Source: Hyphomicrobiales bacterium
Lineage (GTDB): Bacteria; Pseudomonadota; Alphaproteobacteria; Rhizobiales; Aestuariivirgaceae
DNA: 16,201 nt
NCBI GenBank assembly: GCA_027067085.1
Contig: JAMOMM010000098.1
Location: 1 to 16,201 of the forward strand
Direction: 5' to 3'
Shown: positions 7,055 through 14,340 of the stretch, piece by piece
Layout of the letters: every line of letters starts with the position of its first letter
Position numbering within the stretch: position 1 is the stretch's first letter
The notes under the pieces: generated by a model
Databases searched by the model: none
What the model was told of the DNA's origin: nothing
Seen by the model: the letters and a program-made list of their open reading frames with translations, nothing else
Program-made: the position numbers and the translations under genes

Positions 7055-7732
7055 TTAGTTAAAGTTAGTACGTGTTCTTGACCTTGTTGTACGGCGCTTG
7101 GAGACTGTGCGGCGGCGTGAGGTTTTGACTTGTTTGATGGCGGCACGAACGAGTGGTTGGCGTACAACGCGGCGCGCTTCGGCTTTATCAAAACGGTTAT
7201 TGTTGCGCGCGCAGATGGCCAATTCACGTTCGATAATTTTTGCGCCAGCTATATCCAATGAACGGCAGCTTGTCTTACGCAAGGCGCGAATTTTACGCTC
7301 TGAACGAGATAAGCATTTAACCCAAATGCTACGGTGGGTTTGCTCGTGACGTTTTGCAAAGGCAACAAAACTTGAAAATTTACGTCTCAAATTTTTGTTG
7401 CCGCCTGCCCCACGGGATAATTTTGGCAAACGAATTGTGAAGTGAGCACCAATGTTCAAACGATTAAATCGGCAATATTTTCCATGCTTTTTCATTTGCG
7501 CGACGATTTTTGGCTTCATAATGATCTTAGCGTATGAACGCTCGGAGCTAAAAAATCCTGTTGGAACATGGGTGTTTCTATGAATAGATGCCGCACTTGA
7601 GCCAGATACACTGTAATATTTATATGTGGTTGAATACCGACCTTTAGCGCTCGCATTCATTGTCGAAACAATAGCGAAGCTACACATGGCAAACCCTGTT
7701 AAAACAAGGCGCAAAATAGTTCTTCTCATCAT
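7055..7732 (-). CDS. Secreted DUF922-like putative zinc-dependent protease
   Basis: A 225-residue exported protein. An N-terminal signal peptide (basic MMRR, hydrophobic core, ASA near 27-29) is followed by YKYYSVSGSSAASI (37-50), typical of the DUF922 opening, a cysteine at 87, IRLPKLS (100-106), and HEQTH (129-133), a zinc-metalloprotease HExxH motif. Further cysteines are at 140, 156 and 174, so disulfides are likely in the periplasm. The last 35 or so residues are extremely rich in Arg, Lys, Ser and Thr, which may contact nucleic acid or anionic envelope polymers. GGGGGA lies just before the first of two adjacent ATG codons. It is flanked by glyA and hemA, in the same direction, but the gaps suggest its own transcription. 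Protease activity is inferred from the motif only. Confidence 0.65.
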   Translation of the reverse strand: MMRRTILRLVLTGFAMCSFAIVSTMNASAKGRYSTTYKYYSVSGSSAASIHRNTHVPTGFFSSERSYAKIIMKPKIVAQMKKHGKYCRFNRLNIGAHFTIRLPKLSRGAGGNKNLRRKFSSFVAFAKRHEQTHRSIWVKCLSRSERKIRALRKTSCRSLDIAGAKIIERELAICARNNNRFDKAEARRVVRQPLVRAAIKQVKTSRRRTVSKRRTTRSRTRTNFN

Positions 7733-7816
7733 ATCCCCCAGAAATTTTCTCTAAGCTAGCTAGTTTACGCAACCAGCGCTAGGGGAAATATGAAGTAAAC
7801 TTAACAAAAAGGTGAA

Positions 7817-9031
7817 TTATGCTGCTTTGTCGCGTTTGAGTCCAAAAGCTGTCCACAATTCATCAAGCGCGCTGGTAATACGGTCAATTTCGTCTGGCCC
7901 ATGCATAGGTGTTGGGGTCAAACGAAGGCGCTCTGCCCCGCGTGGTACGGTTGGATAATTGATGGGTTGAACGTAAATATCGTACTTTTCCATCAATTCA
8001 TCGGTTAGCGATTTACAAATCACAGGATCGCACACCATGACGGGCACAATGTGGCTAACACTATGAACAACAGGCAAACCGCGCTCGGCCAGTTTTTCCT
8101 TTAAAAGCTTAGCATGCAATTGCTGCAAACGGCGCTCTTCTCCACTTGCTTTAAGGTGACGAACACTTGCCAGCGCACCAGCGGCTAAAACAGGGGCCAA
8201 TGATGTCGAGAAAATAAATCCTGAAGCATAAGAGCGGATGCAATCAACAATTTCAGCTGATGCGGTAATATAGCCACCCATAACGCCAAATGCTTTGGCC
8301 AATGTGCCTTCGATAATATCAACCTGATCGGCAACGCCATCGCGGTCTGTAATGCCACCACCGCGCGGGCCATACATGCCAACAGCATGAACTTCATCAA
8401 GATAGGTCATAGCGTTGTATTTACGGGCTAGCGCGCAAATTTCAGCGATTGGCGCAATGTCTCCGTCCATTGAATAGACAGATTCAAAAGCAATGATTTT
8501 TGGACGGTTGATGTCGACCTTTTTGAGCTTTTCTTCAAGATCAACAATATCATTATGCTGCCAAATGACTTTGTCAGAACGCCCAGCTTTGATACCTTCA
8601 ATCATAGAGGAATGATTGAGCGCGTCTGAAAACACCACGCAATCAGGTAGCAACAGCGCTAGAGTTGATAAGGTTGCTTGATTAGACATGTAACCAGAAT
8701 TAAACAACAAGCCAGCTTCTTTACCGTGCAGGTCGGCTAATTCTTTTTCCAACTCAACGTGATAATGGTTTGTGCCAGCGATGTTACGGGTGCCACCAGC
8801 GCCTGCTCCAGTTTCATCAAGGGCTGTGTGCATCGCGCCTAAAACGTCTTTGTGTTGGCCCATGCCAAGATAATCGTTTGAACACCAAACTGTCACCTCT
8901 TTAAGGCCGTTAGGTCCATACCAAGTGGCTCGAGGAAATCTTCCAGTAATTCGCTTTAAATCGGCAAACTCACGATAGCGCCCTTCTTCACGAACAGCGG
9001 CAATAGCAGATGAGAAGATGTCCTGATACAT
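7817..9031 (-). CDS. hemA: 5-aminolevulinate synthase (C4/Shemin pathway)
   Basis: It condenses glycine with succinyl-CoA to make 5-aminolevulinate, the first committed step of heme synthesis in alphaproteobacteria. The 404-residue sequence carries the alpha-oxoamine synthase hallmarks: VWCSNDYLGMG (48-58), GTRNIAGTNHYHVELE (80-95), YLDEVHAVGMYGPRGGG (210-226), and GTLAKAFGVMGGY, where Lys246 is the expected PLP lysine. LRLTPTPMH near the C-terminus is typical of ALA synthase rather than of KBL or BioF. It is preceded by a 160-base region with a FNR/FixK-like box. No obvious terminator follows in the 84 bases before the DUF922-like gene. The neighbouring glyA makes glycine, one of its substrates, although the two are not obviously cotranscribed. 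Confidence 0.97.
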   Translation of the reverse strand: MYQDIFSSAIAAVREEGRYREFADLKRITGRFPRATWYGPNGLKEVTVWCSNDYLGMGQHKDVLGAMHTALDETGAGAGGTRNIAGTNHYHVELEKELADLHGKEAGLLFNSGYMSNQATLSTLALLLPDCVVFSDALNHSSMIEGIKAGRSDKVIWQHNDIVDLEEKLKKVDINRPKIIAFESVYSMDGDIAPIAEICALARKYNAMTYLDEVHAVGMYGPRGGGITDRDGVADQVDIIEGTLAKAFGVMGGYITASAEIVDCIRSYASGFIFSTSLAPVLAAGALASVRHLKASGEERRLQQLHAKLLKEKLAERGLPVVHSVSHIVPVMVCDPVICKSLTDELMEKYDIYVQPINYPTVPRGAERLRLTPTPMHGPDEIDRITSALDELWTAFGLKRDKAA

Positions 9032-9082
9032 GGATACGCCCTTATTATGACTGAAACAACGCCAACTTATGATTACTAACCG

Positions 9083-9131
9083 TTTATATGCAGTTTAGCA
9101 TATGAAAGAACTTGATTTAAGACAAGTTCTT
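9083..9131 (-). promoter_or_regulatory. Candidate oxygen-responsive hemA promoter (FNR/FixK-like box in a 26-bp palindrome)
   Basis: On the minus strand, TTGTC-TTAA-ATCAA (9125-9112) matches the FNR/FixK consensus TTGAT-N4-ATCAA at 8 of 10 positions. It sits in a longer perfect inverted repeat, AAGAACTTG-N8-CAAGTTCTT (9106-9131). A TATAAA -10 candidate is at 9088-9083. The box centre is about 30 bases from it, close to the spacing of class II FNR-activated promoters. FNR-family control of hemA is well known in alphaproteobacteria. An alternative reading, TTGTCT-17-TATGCT (-10 at 9102-9097), would place the palindrome over the -35. The regulator is inferred, not shown. Confidence 0.5.
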
Positions 9132-9186
9132 AAGGGTCGCAGTTCATGATACCTTAAAAAACACCATTGATTAACGCATTGTAATG

Positions 9187-9203
9187 TTGCCTTACGAAGG
9201 CAA
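9187..9203 (-). terminator. Stem-loop spanning the stop codon of the L,D-transpeptidase gene
   Basis: A perfect 7-bp stem TTGCCTT / AAGGCAA with a 3-base loop (9194-9196) includes the stop codon of the transpeptidase gene. There is no immediate T run on the minus strand; a six-T run appears only about 30 bases later. It could protect the 3' end of the mRNA or contribute to termination, but it is not a standard intrinsic terminator. Confidence 0.3.
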
Positions 9204-10454
9204 GGCGCGCGGTTGGCCAGTTACAAAGCCTGTTCCATCAAGTTTATAAATGTCTTTGCGGAAATGTACGATGCCATCATCCGTTGCCCAGCCTGTCAGA
9301 TAAACAAAACGCACTTGTGTTGAATTTTTCACTTTAACATCAAGACGTTCGCCAGACTTCACCACACCGTTAATTTTGTCACGGTTCCAGTCTTCTTGGT
9401 TTTTAAGCAACCATGAAGTCAATAAGTGGACCTTATCAATACGGACACAACCAGAGCTAAAATAACGCTGGCCCGATGTGAACAACTGCTTTGTTGGCGT
9501 GTCGTGCATATAAACGGCGTATTTGTTGGCAAAGTTAATTTTTACCGAGGCCATAGCATTGCCTTTGCCCGGTTGTTGGCGGAAGTGATAGCGTTTTGGA
9601 TCAGCTTTTGACCAATCAACAGTTTTGGGGTCAACTTCTGGCCCGCCGTAGCCATCAAAAATTTTGATGTTTAGTTGTTTGAGAATGGCTAACCCTTTTT
9701 GCATCTTAGGCAGAATGTCTCTACGAACAATTGAAACTGGCGCATTCCAGTATGGATTGAAGTTTAGCTCGCTCACCCTGCTTTGCAAAATTGGCGATGG
9801 CCGTGAAGCCAGACCAGCGATCACGTTATGGCGTGAATAAAGTACGCCAAATTCAACCGCATCTAACTGGGTGGCAGGAATGTTAACGATGATGTAGCGG
9901 TCAGACAGCTTTTTAACAGCAACTTTAACGCGCGGCAAATTTGCCCGCAACGTTGCAAGGCGCTGTTTTGCAGGCACGTTCAACGCTTTACGAGTATCTT
10001 TATCTAACCGGCCAAAAGCATGTAGTCCCATTGCTTTTTGAAACTTCACCAAAGCAATTTCTGTTACCCGATCAAACTTTTTACTTGCTAATTTTGGATA
10101 ATCAACAGGAATGTAGCCTTCTGCAGCTAGGCGTTGTTTAAGGGTGCGAACGATTTTCTTCTTGGTGCCACGTACCAGAATACGGCTGGCAGGTAAGTGT
10201 GGCCACCCACCGCGCGCCACAATAATTTCATATCGGGCAATGGCGTTTTGAATATTCCTGACACTATTGGGGGTAATCATCGGTGACACGCCAAAATCTT
10301 TGATGACTTCGGTTTTAGTCGATGCGTAATTACTGCTTTGGCGACCCCCTTGGTTCCAATTCCCCACACTTTGTGCCACGGCGGGAATTGACGTCAAAGC
10401 GGTTGCGCCAAAGCTAGCAAGTAAGCTTTTTACTATGTTTCGCCGATTTTGCAT
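9192..10454 (-). CDS. Periplasmic L,D-transpeptidase (YcbB-like YkuD domain) with peptidoglycan-binding domain
   Basis: It forms 3-3 crosslinks, or anchors proteins, in peptidoglycan. In 420 residues there is an N-terminal export signal containing a twin arginine (NRRNIVK, residues 3-9) and a likely cleavage after AVA (25-27), so Tat export is possible. A peptidoglycan-binding-1 domain follows (about 100-151, with ALVKFQKAMGL and DKDTRKALNV). The YkuD catalytic domain has HDTPTKQLF (His317) and YFSSGCVRI with the nucleophile Cys336, as in the YcbB group. About 84 residues follow the cysteine. It is preceded by a perfect TATAAT and a 20-bp inverted repeat. The regulator gene upstream in the same direction resembles LdtR, matching the ldtR-ldtP pair described in Candidatus Liberibacter asiaticus. 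Confidence 0.92.
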   Translation of the reverse strand: MQNRRNIVKSLLASFGATALTSIPAVAQSVGNWNQGGRQSSNYASTKTEVIKDFGVSPMITPNSVRNIQNAIARYEIIVARGGWPHLPASRILVRGTKKKIVRTLKQRLAAEGYIPVDYPKLASKKFDRVTEIALVKFQKAMGLHAFGRLDKDTRKALNVPAKQRLATLRANLPRVKVAVKKLSDRYIIVNIPATQLDAVEFGVLYSRHNVIAGLASRPSPILQSRVSELNFNPYWNAPVSIVRRDILPKMQKGLAILKQLNIKIFDGYGGPEVDPKTVDWSKADPKRYHFRQQPGKGNAMASVKINFANKYAVYMHDTPTKQLFTSGQRYFSSGCVRIDKVHLLTSWLLKNQEDWNRDKINGVVKSGERLDVKVKNSTQVRFVYLTGWATDDGIVHFRKDIYKLDGTGFVTGQPRALPS

Positions 10455-10476
10455 TTAGGGTCGCCTTTCAAATTCA

Positions 10477-10527
10477 TAAATTGATTCAACAATTTACGAG
10501 AAGTCTTTGCTTGGAAAACAAATTATA
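10477..10527 (-). promoter_or_regulatory. Candidate promoter and operator of the L,D-transpeptidase gene
   Basis: A perfect -10 TATAAT lies at 10527-10522 on the minus strand, about 70 bases before the start codon. No good -35 stands 16-18 bases upstream, as expected for an activator-dependent promoter. A perfect inverted repeat TAAATTG-N6-CAATTTA (10477-10496) lies between the presumed transcription start and the ATG. It could be an operator or a leader hairpin. Assignment to the adjacent MarR-family regulator is inference from context. Confidence 0.4.
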
Positions 10528-10604
10528 TGGTGCCTTATATATCAAAACATCTATCCATTGCCATAGGTTTTAGACCAGAAAGTGACATCACCATATCGTG
10601 AACA

Positions 10605-10636
10605 AGAAAAAACCCGCTCTCAAATGAAAGCGGGTT
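10605..10636 (-). terminator. Intrinsic terminator of the ldtR-like gene
   Basis: On the minus strand an 8-bp stem AACCCGCT / AGCGGGTT, with about a 10-base loop, is followed directly by a T-rich tract (TTTT, then CTTGTT). It starts 25 bases after the stop of the MarR-family gene. This separates the regulator from the downstream transpeptidase gene, which therefore needs its own promoter. Confidence 0.85.
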
Positions 10637-10660
10637 AAGGCATTAAATTTTATCGACTGA

Positions 10661-11179
10661 TTATAGACGATATAAAATTTGATCTGTCCAGAACCGTTCA
10701 AGACGAGTCAAAGCAGAATTGATACGCTCAAGTTCAGCTGCATCAAAACCTGCAAGGTCTTGAATTGATTCCATTTGGCGATCATAAAGCTTGTTCACGC
10801 GGCCGCGAATTTCTTGGCCACGAGTTGTTAATTTTACGCGCACTGAACGACGGTCAGTCGTTGAACGCTCATGAGCGACCAAACCAGCATCAACAAGTTT
10901 CTTTAAGTTATAAGAAACATTTGAGCCGTGGTAGAACCCACGTGTTTTAAGCTCGCCTGCAGTTAATTCATCATCGCCAATGTTGAACAGGAGCAATGCC
11001 TGTACTGAATTGACTTCTGATTCGCCTGCGCGGTCGAATTCATCTTTAATAACATCTAAAAGACGACGATGAAGTCGTTCAATCAGCGTTAGTGCTTCTA
11101 AGTACTGAGGCTTAATATCACCTTCAGATTGTTTTTTTGGTGCGTTATCAATTGCCACACCGATCATTTCATTTTGCAT
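10661..11179 (-). CDS. ldtR: MarR-family winged-helix regulator, LdtR-like
   Basis: A 172-residue DNA-binding regulator. Dimerisation helices at both ends flank a winged helix (about 55-122), with the recognition helix near GSNVSYNLKKLVDAGL (85-100) and the wing ERSTTDRRSVRVKLTTRG (104-121). The closing segment LERFWTDQILYRL is distinctive for this group. Its position directly upstream of the L,D-transpeptidase gene, in the same orientation, matches LdtR of Candidatus Liberibacter asiaticus, a MarR-type activator of ldtP involved in osmotic tolerance. The family's ligand in this organism is unknown. A ribosome binding site (AGG, 8 bases upstream) and a TTGGTC-17-TATAAT promoter precede it, and an intrinsic terminator follows. 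Confidence 0.82.
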   Translation of the reverse strand: MQNEMIGVAIDNAPKKQSEGDIKPQYLEALTLIERLHRRLLDVIKDEFDRAGESEVNSVQALLLFNIGDDELTAGELKTRGFYHGSNVSYNLKKLVDAGLVAHERSTTDRRSVRVKLTTRGQEIRGRVNKLYDRQMESIQDLAGFDAAELERINSALTRLERFWTDQILYRL

Positions 11180-11220
11180 TTTAACACCTGCCCTTGTTGG
11201 TGAAGGCGGAAGAGTTTTTT

Positions 11221-11284
11221 ATTATATTTCCGTCCTTCGATGAGACCAACCTAAGCGAAATCTATTAAAATCATCTCAAATGAT
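11221..11284 (-). promoter_or_regulatory. Candidate ldtR promoter with upstream inverted repeat
   Basis: On the minus strand TTGGTC (11249-11244) and a perfect TATAAT (11226-11221) are separated by 17 bases, about 42 bases before the ATG. About 20 bases upstream of the -35, ATCAT-N5-ATGAT (11270-11284) is a short inverted repeat that could be a regulator site, for example for autoregulation. The regulatory reading is speculative. Confidence 0.45.
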
Positions 11285-11367
11285 AAGGTAAATTTGTCGT
11301 AACTTTTCGCTAAATGCACACAAACCTGACTCTTGGTTACCTCAAACTTAATCGGTTAATTAAAACT

Positions 11368-12261
11368 TTAACTATCTGATTTTCTTAAGTTTTTGATGAT
11401 TCCAGAGAAATCTACATCGCTGTTTCCCTCATCTGCAAAGGCTTCATATAGCGCAGTGGCGTTTGCACCCAGTGGTGTAGACAAACCCACACCGTTGGCA
11501 GCATCTTGCGAAAGTTTAAGATCTTTCAACATCATCGCAACGCTAAAACCAGCTTTATAGTCATTGTTTGCAGGAGATGTCGGTACAGGGCCAGGCACTG
11601 GGCAATATGTATTTAAAGACCAACATTGACCAGAAGCGGTTGAGGAAATGTCAAAAAGCTTTTGACGATCAAGCCCAAGTTCATCGGCAAGGTTAAAGGC
11701 CTCGCAAACGCCGATCATGGAAATACCTAGCAACATGTTGTTACAAACCTTGGCCGCCTGCCCGTTGCCAACCCCGCCAGCATGAATGATGTTCTTGCCC
11801 ATTTGCTCTAGAAAAGGTTTTGCACGGGCAAACCCTTCATCTGTTGCACCTGTCATAAAAGTCAGTGTTGCACCTTGCGCGCCCATGATGCCGCCAGAAA
11901 CAGGCGCATCGAGCATTTCAAAACCTTTTTGCGCTGCAACACTTGCTAATCTGCGTGATGTGGTGACATCAATAGTAGAGCAATCAATAAGAAGAGCGCC
12001 TTTTGGTGCGCTTTCAAAAACTCCATCGGTTGCTTCATAGACAGTTGAAACATGACGGCCTGCTGGCAACATAGAAATAACAACATCGACATCACGTGTT
12101 GCTTCACCAACAGATGCTGCGCTTTTTCCGCCCGCTGCAATGAACGTTGCTACATTTTCTTGAACCAAATCAAAGCCACATACATTGTGGCCAGCTTTAA
12201 CCAGGTTCGCCGCCATGGGGCCACCCATGTTTCCTAGTCCGATAAATCCGATGTTTGCCAT
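11368..12261 (-). CDS. mmsB: 3-hydroxyisobutyrate dehydrogenase
   Basis: It oxidises 3-hydroxyisobutyrate to methylmalonate semialdehyde with NAD in valine catabolism. In 297 residues it has the N-terminal Rossmann motif GFIGLGNMGGPMAANL (5-20), the substrate-binding DAPVSGG (118-124) with Ser122, and GQAAKVCNNMLL (167-178) with the catalytic Lys171 and Asn175. The all-helical C-terminal domain has YCPVPGPVPTSPANNDYKAGF, typical of true HIBADH rather than tartronate semialdehyde reductase. A strong ribosome binding site (AAGGAG) lies 10 bases upstream. The two preceding pathway enzymes are encoded further upstream on the same strand, but a strong terminator and an unrelated gene intervene, so it must have its own promoter within about 12262-12360. 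Confidence 0.94.
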   Translation of the reverse strand: MANIGFIGLGNMGGPMAANLVKAGHNVCGFDLVQENVATFIAAGGKSAASVGEATRDVDVVISMLPAGRHVSTVYEATDGVFESAPKGALLIDCSTIDVTTSRRLASVAAQKGFEMLDAPVSGGIMGAQGATLTFMTGATDEGFARAKPFLEQMGKNIIHAGGVGNGQAAKVCNNMLLGISMIGVCEAFNLADELGLDRQKLFDISSTASGQCWSLNTYCPVPGPVPTSPANNDYKAGFSVAMMLKDLKLSQDAANGVGLSTPLGANATALYEAFADEGNSDVDFSGIIKNLRKSDS

Positions 12262-12362
12262 TTGAGGGAATCTCCTTGAGGGTCATATAATTTCGTTAAA
12301 TTAAGCAGACCTAACTGGTGTTGACCACATAAAAAGAGACATTGCGTCGTAAAATTGGACAT

Positions 12363-12398
12363 AAAAAAACCGCAGCGCCCTCCCGCGCTGCGGTTTTT
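12363..12398. terminator. Strong bidirectional intrinsic terminator
   Basis: A perfect 9-bp GC-rich stem CCGCAGCGC / GCGCTGCGG (12370-12378 and 12385-12393) with a 6-base loop CCTCCC is flanked by A7 on the left and T5 on the right, so it works as an intrinsic terminator on both strands. It lies just after the four-cysteine exported-protein gene and ahead of the HIBADH gene, isolating the latter. Confidence 0.9.
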
Positions 12399-12431
12399 CG
12401 TCTACATGGATACAGGTATCCAATCTTTTTA

Positions 12432-13154
12432 TTATCCAGCGTATCCTGCACGAACGATTTGCGCCGTTCTGGCCCCACATGCACCTTGTGCATTTGCAGC
12501 ACGTTCTGCATCACGTTTAGCTTTTGCCACTTGGGCCGTTGAATACTTTGATAGAACCGCGTTATGGCGTGAAACAATGCGCTTCCAGAATCTCACTGCA
12601 TTAGTACGCGAAAGATGTTGGCAACGTCGTTCTAAATAATATGCTGCTGTGACTTTACGATAGCGCGTTAAACTCCCGCGTTTAACAACAATTGTTGCAC
12701 GTGGAAGTAATGGATCAATTCTGACTTTCTTTTCCACATAGGGCGCAGGTCTGCGCGCTACTTTTCTCGTTTGTGAACCTTTTTGAGCCAAAGCGGCGCG
12801 CATTGCACGGCGCGCTGCATCTAAAGTTGCGACGACTAATTCTTTGCTATCTGCGCTGCAAGCCATTTGCTTACCAAGGCGAGCGCCCTGTTTGCGAGCA
12901 CTTCGCGCTTCTTGTGTGCCATCCATAGAAGCGGCGGCAATTTCTGCTTTAGCCAAATAGCTGTTTAATTCATTGTGATTTGAAGCTGAAAGGTAGTTAC
13001 ATTTACCATTCACTGAAGCACTTTGTGAAAGCAGCTTAACGGCCCCTGATGGACCAACATTTATGGTTTCAGCTTTTGCTGCACCACTCATCATCAAACC
13101 AAGCGGCACGACCAACAATGGCAATGACACAACTAGACCCTTTAGTTTTTTCAT
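12432..13154 (-). CDS. Exported protein of unknown function with an internal four-cysteine repeat
   Basis: I do not recognise this 240-residue protein. It has a clear Sec signal peptide (basic KKLK, hydrophobic core, AAKA cleavage near residue 28), so it is probably periplasmic or secreted. The mature part is Ala-, Arg- and Lys-rich and predicted helical. Two segments share spacing and residues: 52-99 starts CNYLSASN and ends in Cys99, and 178-226 starts CQHLSRTN and ends in Cys226, each 46-47 residues between cysteines. This suggests a duplicated helical unit closed by a disulfide, joined by a basic, Pro-containing linker (about 125-165). It sits between valine catabolism genes, 133 bases after the hydrolase gene, and ends 30 bases before a strong terminator. 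No enzymatic motif is visible. Confidence 0.7.
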   Translation of the reverse strand: MKKLKGLVVSLPLLVVPLGLMMSGAAKAETINVGPSGAVKLLSQSASVNGKCNYLSASNHNELNSYLAKAEIAAASMDGTQEARSARKQGARLGKQMACSADSKELVVATLDAARRAMRAALAQKGSQTRKVARRPAPYVEKKVRIDPLLPRATIVVKRGSLTRYRKVTAAYYLERRCQHLSRTNAVRFWKRIVSRHNAVLSKYSTAQVAKAKRDAERAANAQGACGARTAQIVRAGYAG

Positions 13155-13287
13155 AACAAATCCCGTTTACGCAAATATACAGACTATAAAATAATGGATA
13201 TATTCTGCGCGCAGGATGTTAACAGGGCCTCAAATTCAAAAAAAGCTTGAAGTAATGGTTAATAAAACTCTTACAATCTTAACTATT

Positions 13288-14337
13288 TCAAGCATCCCAT
13301 AGTTCTGTTTCAAGCGGGGCGAAATAAGCATCTATCTGACTTTTAGAGATGTCTTTTAACGCAGCTGGCTGCCATTTAGGTGACATGTCTTTATCAATAA
13401 CAACGGCGCGCGTACCTTCGAAAAAGTCCGTCGCTTGAGCGATTCTTGAAACCAAACGATACTCCAACGCCATTGCCTGCTCAAAGGTTAGAGATTTTCC
13501 TTGTGTGAGTTGGCGAAAGGTAATCAACAAACTTGTCGGTGATTTGGTTTTTAAAATTTTGAGAGTTTTGACTGACCAATCATCACCATTCTTTTCAAGT
13601 TGTTCAAAAATCTGATCGATGCTCGCCAAACTAAAAACATTGTCAATTAAACTGGTTTGGTCCGCTAGTGTTGTTTGCACGTCGCGTTGTTGGAACTGTT
13701 GCAAAACCGATTCAATATCTAGGTTCTGGCAAAGCACCGCTTCAAGCTCTGCAAATTGGCTGGAAGGGACATAGTGAGTTGCTAAACCAGCGTATAAAAC
13801 ATCCCCAGCTTTTAGTCGCGCACCTGTCAGTCCTAAATACATGCCCAACGCACCAGGGCAACGGGGCAAGAAATATGTGCCGCCAACATCGGGGAATAGG
13901 CCTATCCCTGTTTCAGGCATGGCGAACATAACGTTATCGCCAACAATGCGGTGCGAGCCATTAAATGAAACACCAACGCCGCCGCCCATAACAATACCGT
14001 CAATGAGAGCAATATAGGGTTTGGGGTAGTTTTTAATCAGCGTATTGAGATGATACTCTAAGTGATAAAACGTCATAAAGCGCGGGTCTTGGTTTTGGCC
14101 CCACTCATAAAGCTGAACAATATCACCGCCAGCGGAAAACGCCCTGCCCTCCACCGCTTTAATAATAACATGAGAGATGGCAGCATCGGTTGCCCAAACT
14201 TTGAGCTGCTCACTCATCTGCTCAACAATGTTCAGAGTCACGGCGTTGAGCGCCTTGGGGCGATTAAGCGTAATCAACCCCGCGCACCCTTTTACTTCAA
14301 AAATAACTTCGCTGCTCACTGGGTTCAAATTGTTCAA
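13288..14337 (-). CDS. 3-hydroxyisobutyryl-CoA hydrolase (enoyl-CoA hydratase/isomerase superfamily)
   Basis: It hydrolyses 3-hydroxyisobutyryl-CoA to free 3-hydroxyisobutyrate in valine degradation. At 349 residues it is longer than simple enoyl-CoA hydratases (about 260), as expected of HIBCH. Crotonase motifs are present: LNRPKALNAV (24-33), GRAFSAGGDI (64-73) and DGIVMGGGVGVS (113-124) for the oxyanion hole, and AMPETGIGLFPDVGGTYFLPR (139-159), with Glu142 and Asp150 as likely catalytic residues. The C-terminal DFFEGTRAVVIDKDMSPKWQP segment is diagnostic of the HIBCH group. It starts 3 bases after the acyl-CoA dehydrogenase stop, so the two are cotranscribed. An annotation as plain enoyl-CoA hydratase would be less precise. 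Confidence 0.9.
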   Translation of the reverse strand: MNNLNPVSSEVIFEVKGCAGLITLNRPKALNAVTLNIVEQMSEQLKVWATDAAISHVIIKAVEGRAFSAGGDIVQLYEWGQNQDPRFMTFYHLEYHLNTLIKNYPKPYIALIDGIVMGGGVGVSFNGSHRIVGDNVMFAMPETGIGLFPDVGGTYFLPRCPGALGMYLGLTGARLKAGDVLYAGLATHYVPSSQFAELEAVLCQNLDIESVLQQFQQRDVQTTLADQTSLIDNVFSLASIDQIFEQLEKNGDDWSVKTLKILKTKSPTSLLITFRQLTQGKSLTFEQAMALEYRLVSRIAQATDFFEGTRAVVIDKDMSPKWQPAALKDISKSQIDAYFAPLETELWDA

Positions 14338-14340
14338 AGC

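Noticed and set aside
7098..7349. Plus-strand frame opposite the DUF922-like gene
   Set aside because: Antisense to an Arg-rich coding region, whose bias easily gives open reverse frames; no start signals.
12310..12362. Possible degenerate insertion-sequence end near the HIBADH promoter
   Set aside because: A stretch containing AAATTGGACA vaguely resembles some IS ends, but no matching inverted repeat, target duplication or transposase remnant is present.
12355..12639. Plus-strand frame crossing the bidirectional terminator
   Set aside because: It translates the terminator hairpin and the antisense of the exported-protein gene.
13205..13214. Palindrome CTGCGCGCAG upstream of the exported-protein gene
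   Set aside because: Short self-complementary GC repeat with no positioned promoter elements around it; may be chance.
13235..13251. Hairpin TTCAA-N7-TTGAA as terminator of the HIBCH gene
   Set aside because: Only five AT-rich pairs with the T run inside the loop rather than after the stem; too weak to call.
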